Assembly: GCF_008180195.1 (NCBI RefSeq)
Contig: NZ_VTAV01000012.1
Span: forward strand, 1-64,000
DNA from: Sphingobacterium phlebotomi
GTDB taxonomy: Bacteria > Bacteroidota > Bacteroidia > Sphingobacteriales > Sphingobacteriaceae
Length of the DNA: 64,000 nucleotides
Direction of reading: 5' to 3'
Positions 61,270 through 64,000 of the stretch are shown one piece after another. The notes beneath the pieces are model-generated. The model saw nothing but the letters and a program-made list of their open reading frames with translations. It was not told the DNA's origin and searched no databases. The first letter of the stretch is position 1. Every line of letters starts with the position of its first letter. The translations under genes were made by a program, and so were the position numbers.

Positions 61270-63756
61270 CTATTTCGATTTAATAACAGAGACAGTGCCA
61301 TGACGCCCTGTTTTATCTATTACCGTAAATTTGTATGTTTTTCCTGCTTCTAATGAGACTGGTTCGCTGTATTTTGAGCTTTCTCGTGTAGGAATGTTTC
61401 CGTCAACGGTATAGTAAACATCAAATCCAGGATATTCGGTATTTGCATATAGCTTACCCTGCTCCTCTCTAACACCTACCGCAGGTAATCTAAACTTTAC
61501 AAAAGATTGTATTTTAGGCAGCTCTTCCTTCCCTACTTTATTTAAGAAGGAGCTATAGTCCTTATTGAATGGTTTGATATCAAACTTATTTTCATCTTCG
61601 TAAGGTTTACGTGGAGACCAGGCCCGTTCAGCGAGTGAAAAAAGACGTGGAAAAACCATGTAGTCCAACCGCTCTTCTGAAACAATCGTTTCCGCCCAGG
61701 TCCCTCCTTTTATACCCACCAGGTTGGATTTTCCCTTTTCATTTAAACGTACTTTATGACTAAAATATCCTTTCTCATACTTCGCTCCGTTTATACTATA
61801 TGCTATAGAAGCAAAGAAATGCTCGGGCAAGAATGTATACGATTGATAGAGGTCAGCATAAGATGCCCATCGTAGCCCCGGCTCTTCAAATACGTTATCC
61901 CACGCCATATCAAAATAATTATTATTGGCGCTGATATAAACGGTCGGGTATCCGGCATTAGCCAATCGGTAAGCAAGGTCTTCCTGTCCGCCACCTATCA
62001 GGTTGTTCCATACATCTAACTGAATATTAGATGAAGCTAACCCCGGATTGACTTCCATACCTTTGCCTTTGTTCATCATACCCATTTCTTCCCATCCCAC
62101 TAATTGCAAACCTTTTTCCTGACACAACGCGTTAACTTTCTTAATATAGTATGGCCATACATCATACACAGAAGTCGTTCCTAAACTGTCCATCAACATT
62201 TTAATTTTAGGAGATTTCTCCCAGGCGCCTTCCGGAACCTCATCCCCTCCTAGCGACACTTTTCTCAATTCCAAATCCGCACTGGCATACATAGATTTGA
62301 ACTCATCCAACACAACGGAGATAAACGTATATACCGAGGGCAAGGCCACATTCATGACATTATCATTCCAATATTGCGCGGAACTATATACGGATTTATC
62401 TTCAAAATCATGCAATAAGTATCGCTCGGCCTCTGCTTTATCTCCTTTCTCTATATACCGATGATAGCGTGCTTCCATCGCCTTAATGGACGCACGGGCG
62501 TGTCCTGGTGTTTCTATTTCAGGCACTACCGTGATGTGTCGTTGTTTAGCGTAACGCAGTATCTCAACGAAATCTGCTCTGCTAAGATAATGATCAGGTG
62601 TCCCCGCAGCTCCAGAGCCGTAAGTAGGTTGAAGGCCTTGGTGCTTACCAAACAGTGGTGAGCGATTTGCTCCTATTTCCGTTAGTTCCGGTAAGGTGGA
62701 AATTTCAATCCGCCAACCTTCGTCGTCGATAAAATGAAGATGAAAGGTGTTCAGTTTATACCTAGACATCAAATCTAAATATTTCAAAATCGTTTTCTTA
62801 TCTTTAAAATTTCGGGAGATATCCAACATAAACCCTCGGTACGTGTAACGGGGCTCATCCTTTATCTCCACATGGGGAAGTGAAATTTCCGATGCTGCAA
62901 AGGAGGGCACATCAAGTAAAGAGCGTAATGATTGTAACGCATAGAATACACCAATTCCTTCGCTCGCTTCGATATGTATTCCACGGTCATCAATTTTCAA
63001 TCCATAAGCTTCTTTTCCATATCCCGGAACATGACGAACAGTAAACTGTGATTTTTCAGTTCCTTCGACAAAGCGTACTCCTGGGAATTGATCTGCAAAT
63101 GTCATTAGGTTTTCCATTTCTTGTTCAAAAACGCTATCCACCCAATAGGTGATTGCATTTGCTAACTGGAGTTTATCTTTACCTTTTTTTAGATATTTTG
63201 GTGTCGGCAAGATAAGATTGGCATCTTCTGTCACTTGACGCTCCCTATTCTTGTCATATAATGAGGACCAATGCATGCGACGCTGCTCATTCGTAACAGG
63301 AAGTGGGTTTACTTCGACGTCTACCGCAAAGAATGTTGACATATCTTCTCTATGTTGAAAATAAACACCATTCGGCACTGTCGAAATATTGAATACAGGA
63401 TATTTGGATACATAACTTACTTGTAAAGAATCTTGCGGTTTGATGTATAGGTCATCATTAAACCGTACCCGAATCAAATTCCCGTTTCCTGACAAAATTT
63501 CGTAATCGGAAGTTTTTTTATTCTCGACAGGGAAAAGAGCGGTAAACCAAAGATCATGCTCATTTAATCGAATTTTCGTTTGACCGATATTTTTTAACAT
63601 TAAATTTAGCTCTTGGTTATCTTGCCCATTATAGTGCTCTCCCGGTTTCCATTTCAATGTAATAGTACTGGAATCTAACTGGGCTAAAGCAGCGGAGGAT
63701 AACCCTATAAATCCCAATAAGGTAATGAAACTAAATATACGTTTGAATGGTATCAT
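61270..63756 (-). CDS. Beta-N-acetylhexosaminidase, glycoside hydrolase family 20 (chitobiase-like)
   Basis: 828 aa, signal peptide ending AALAQ. Domains: N-terminal CHB_HEX beta-sandwich (about 30-150), GH20 middle (about 150-300), catalytic TIM barrel (about 305-680) with FHLHFIDDEGWRIEI, VVPEIETPGHARASI and the Asp505-Glu506 catalytic pair in SLGGDEVPEGAWE; C-terminal chitobiase_C-like strands (about 750-828). Releases terminal GlcNAc from chitobiose or glycans in the periplasm or outside the cell. Confidence 0.96.
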   Translation of the reverse strand: MIPFKRIFSFITLLGFIGLSSAALAQLDSSTITLKWKPGEHYNGQDNQELNLMLKNIGQTKIRLNEHDLWFTALFPVENKKTSDYEILSGNGNLIRVRFNDDLYIKPQDSLQVSYVSKYPVFNISTVPNGVYFQHREDMSTFFAVDVEVNPLPVTNEQRRMHWSSLYDKNRERQVTEDANLILPTPKYLKKGKDKLQLANAITYWVDSVFEQEMENLMTFADQFPGVRFVEGTEKSQFTVRHVPGYGKEAYGLKIDDRGIHIEASEGIGVFYALQSLRSLLDVPSFAASEISLPHVEIKDEPRYTYRGFMLDISRNFKDKKTILKYLDLMSRYKLNTFHLHFIDDEGWRIEISTLPELTEIGANRSPLFGKHQGLQPTYGSGAAGTPDHYLSRADFVEILRYAKQRHITVVPEIETPGHARASIKAMEARYHRYIEKGDKAEAERYLLHDFEDKSVYSSAQYWNDNVMNVALPSVYTFISVVLDEFKSMYASADLELRKVSLGGDEVPEGAWEKSPKIKMLMDSLGTTSVYDVWPYYIKKVNALCQEKGLQLVGWEEMGMMNKGKGMEVNPGLASSNIQLDVWNNLIGGGQEDLAYRLANAGYPTVYISANNNYFDMAWDNVFEEPGLRWASYADLYQSYTFLPEHFFASIAYSINGAKYEKGYFSHKVRLNEKGKSNLVGIKGGTWAETIVSEERLDYMVFPRLFSLAERAWSPRKPYEDENKFDIKPFNKDYSSFLNKVGKEELPKIQSFVKFRLPAVGVREEQGKLYANTEYPGFDVYYTVDGNIPTRESSKYSEPVSLEAGKTYKFTVIDKTGRHGTVSVIKSK

Positions 63757-63892
63757 AAATTCTTAAATAGTTAACCGTCTAAAAGTACCGTTTTTTTTAT
63801 GAAAAGTACTTGTGTTTAGCACGTTTTGAAATAATCTGCAAACTGATTAGCGCCTTTTTTTAAGAAAGGAGTATAATTTTTTGAATTTTATT

Positions 63893-63922
63893 TTGCACAA
63901 TAAATAATCATTTCTATATTTG
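63893..63922 (+). promoter_or_regulatory. tRNA-Glu promoter
   Basis: TTG (63893-63895), 19-bp spacer, TATATTTG (63915-63922), 19 nt before the tRNA. A textbook match of both elements. Confidence 0.7.
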
Positions 63923-63941
63923 CACACCGAAACACAAAAAC

Positions 63942-64000
63942 GGCCCGTTCGTCTAGGGGTTAGGACGCAAGATTTTCATTCTTGAAACAGGGGTTCGATT
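63942..64000 (+). tRNA. tRNA-Glu (TTC anticodon), truncated at the window edge
   Basis: Starts GGCCCGTTCGTCTAGGGG; the D-arm GTCTAGGGGTTAGGAC, the anticodon stem-loop CAAGA-TTTTCAT-TCTTG with anticodon TTC, and the T-arm GGGTTCGATT are visible. The acceptor 3' end lies beyond the window. The anticodon decodes GAA and GAG. Confidence 0.95.

Noticed and set aside
1..64000. CRISPR arrays, prophage or complete insertion sequences
   Set aside because: No regularly spaced repeats, no cas-like, phage structural, integrase or transposase frames were seen. The only repeat of note is the leader duplication upstream of susC.

Overview
The window is chromosomal DNA from a member of the Bacteroidota, most likely family Sphingobacteriaceae (Sphingobacterium, Parapedobacter or Olivibacter type). 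Evidence: SusC/SusD outer-membrane pairs, a PorX response regulator, a fused LpxC/FabZ, a Nudix-type AraR regulator, many Bacteroidota promoters (TTG near -33, TAnnTTTG near -7), frequent lipoprotein signals and moderate-to-low GC.

Region by region. 1-7.3 kb: end of a DUF4136 lipoprotein gene, then an L-arabinose operon on the minus strand (araB, araD, araA, sodium/sugar symporter, galM) divergent from the Nudix-HTH regulator araR, with operator-like palindromes between them. 8-12 kb: a GntR regulator, a VapBC-type toxin-antitoxin pair, a membrane LytTR regulator, an 830-base gap holding an unusually structured GC-rich segment, and a small secreted protein of unknown role. 12-20.7 kb: two SusC/D loci. 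The first has an intact SusD but a SusC reduced to about 230 C-terminal codons. The second is intact, with an accessory lipoprotein and a long leader. 20.7-24.5 kb: trmD, then trpE-trpG-trpC behind a textbook attenuator (leader peptide with three consecutive Trp codons), lacking trpD/F/B/A. 24.5-31 kb: housekeeping genes (cupin hydroxylase-like, hemD, DUF4271, tag, dus, flippase, acylphosphatase). 31-39.5 kb: amidohydrolase, a TPP riboswitch controlling a TonB-dependent receptor (probable thiamin uptake), dtd, a MazG-like hydrolase, an endonuclease/phosphatase-family protein, ggt and rmuC. 39.5-43.7 kb: a metal-site-degenerate arginase homologue, an epimerase, a phosphoserine phosphatase fused to a remnant of phosphoglycerate dehydrogenase with an ACT domain, and 5-formyl-THF cyclo-ligase. 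43.7-49.6 kb: a lipid A cluster (HD hydrolase, lpxD, lpxC/fabZ, lpxA, ABC ATPase, efp). 49.8-54 kb: porX, tsaE, and an ECF sigma / membrane protein / beta-barrel operon. 54-64 kb: an orphan ABC ATPase, an esterase-like hydrolase, alanine dehydrogenase, a CapD/WbpM-type nucleotide-sugar enzyme, a TPR protein, ribH, a secreted unknown, a GH20 hexosaminidase and the start of a tRNA-Glu.

Most of the window is ordinary core genome. The items most worth a second look are the structured segment at about 11.0-11.2 kb (two perfect interleaved stems), the SerB/truncated-SerA/ACT fusion, the arginase homologue without its metal ligands, the collapsed SusC, the duplicated start context in the susC leader, and the attenuated but incomplete trp operon. 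No CRISPR array, prophage or complete insertion sequence was seen. All names rest on reading motifs and remembered family features; no database search was run.
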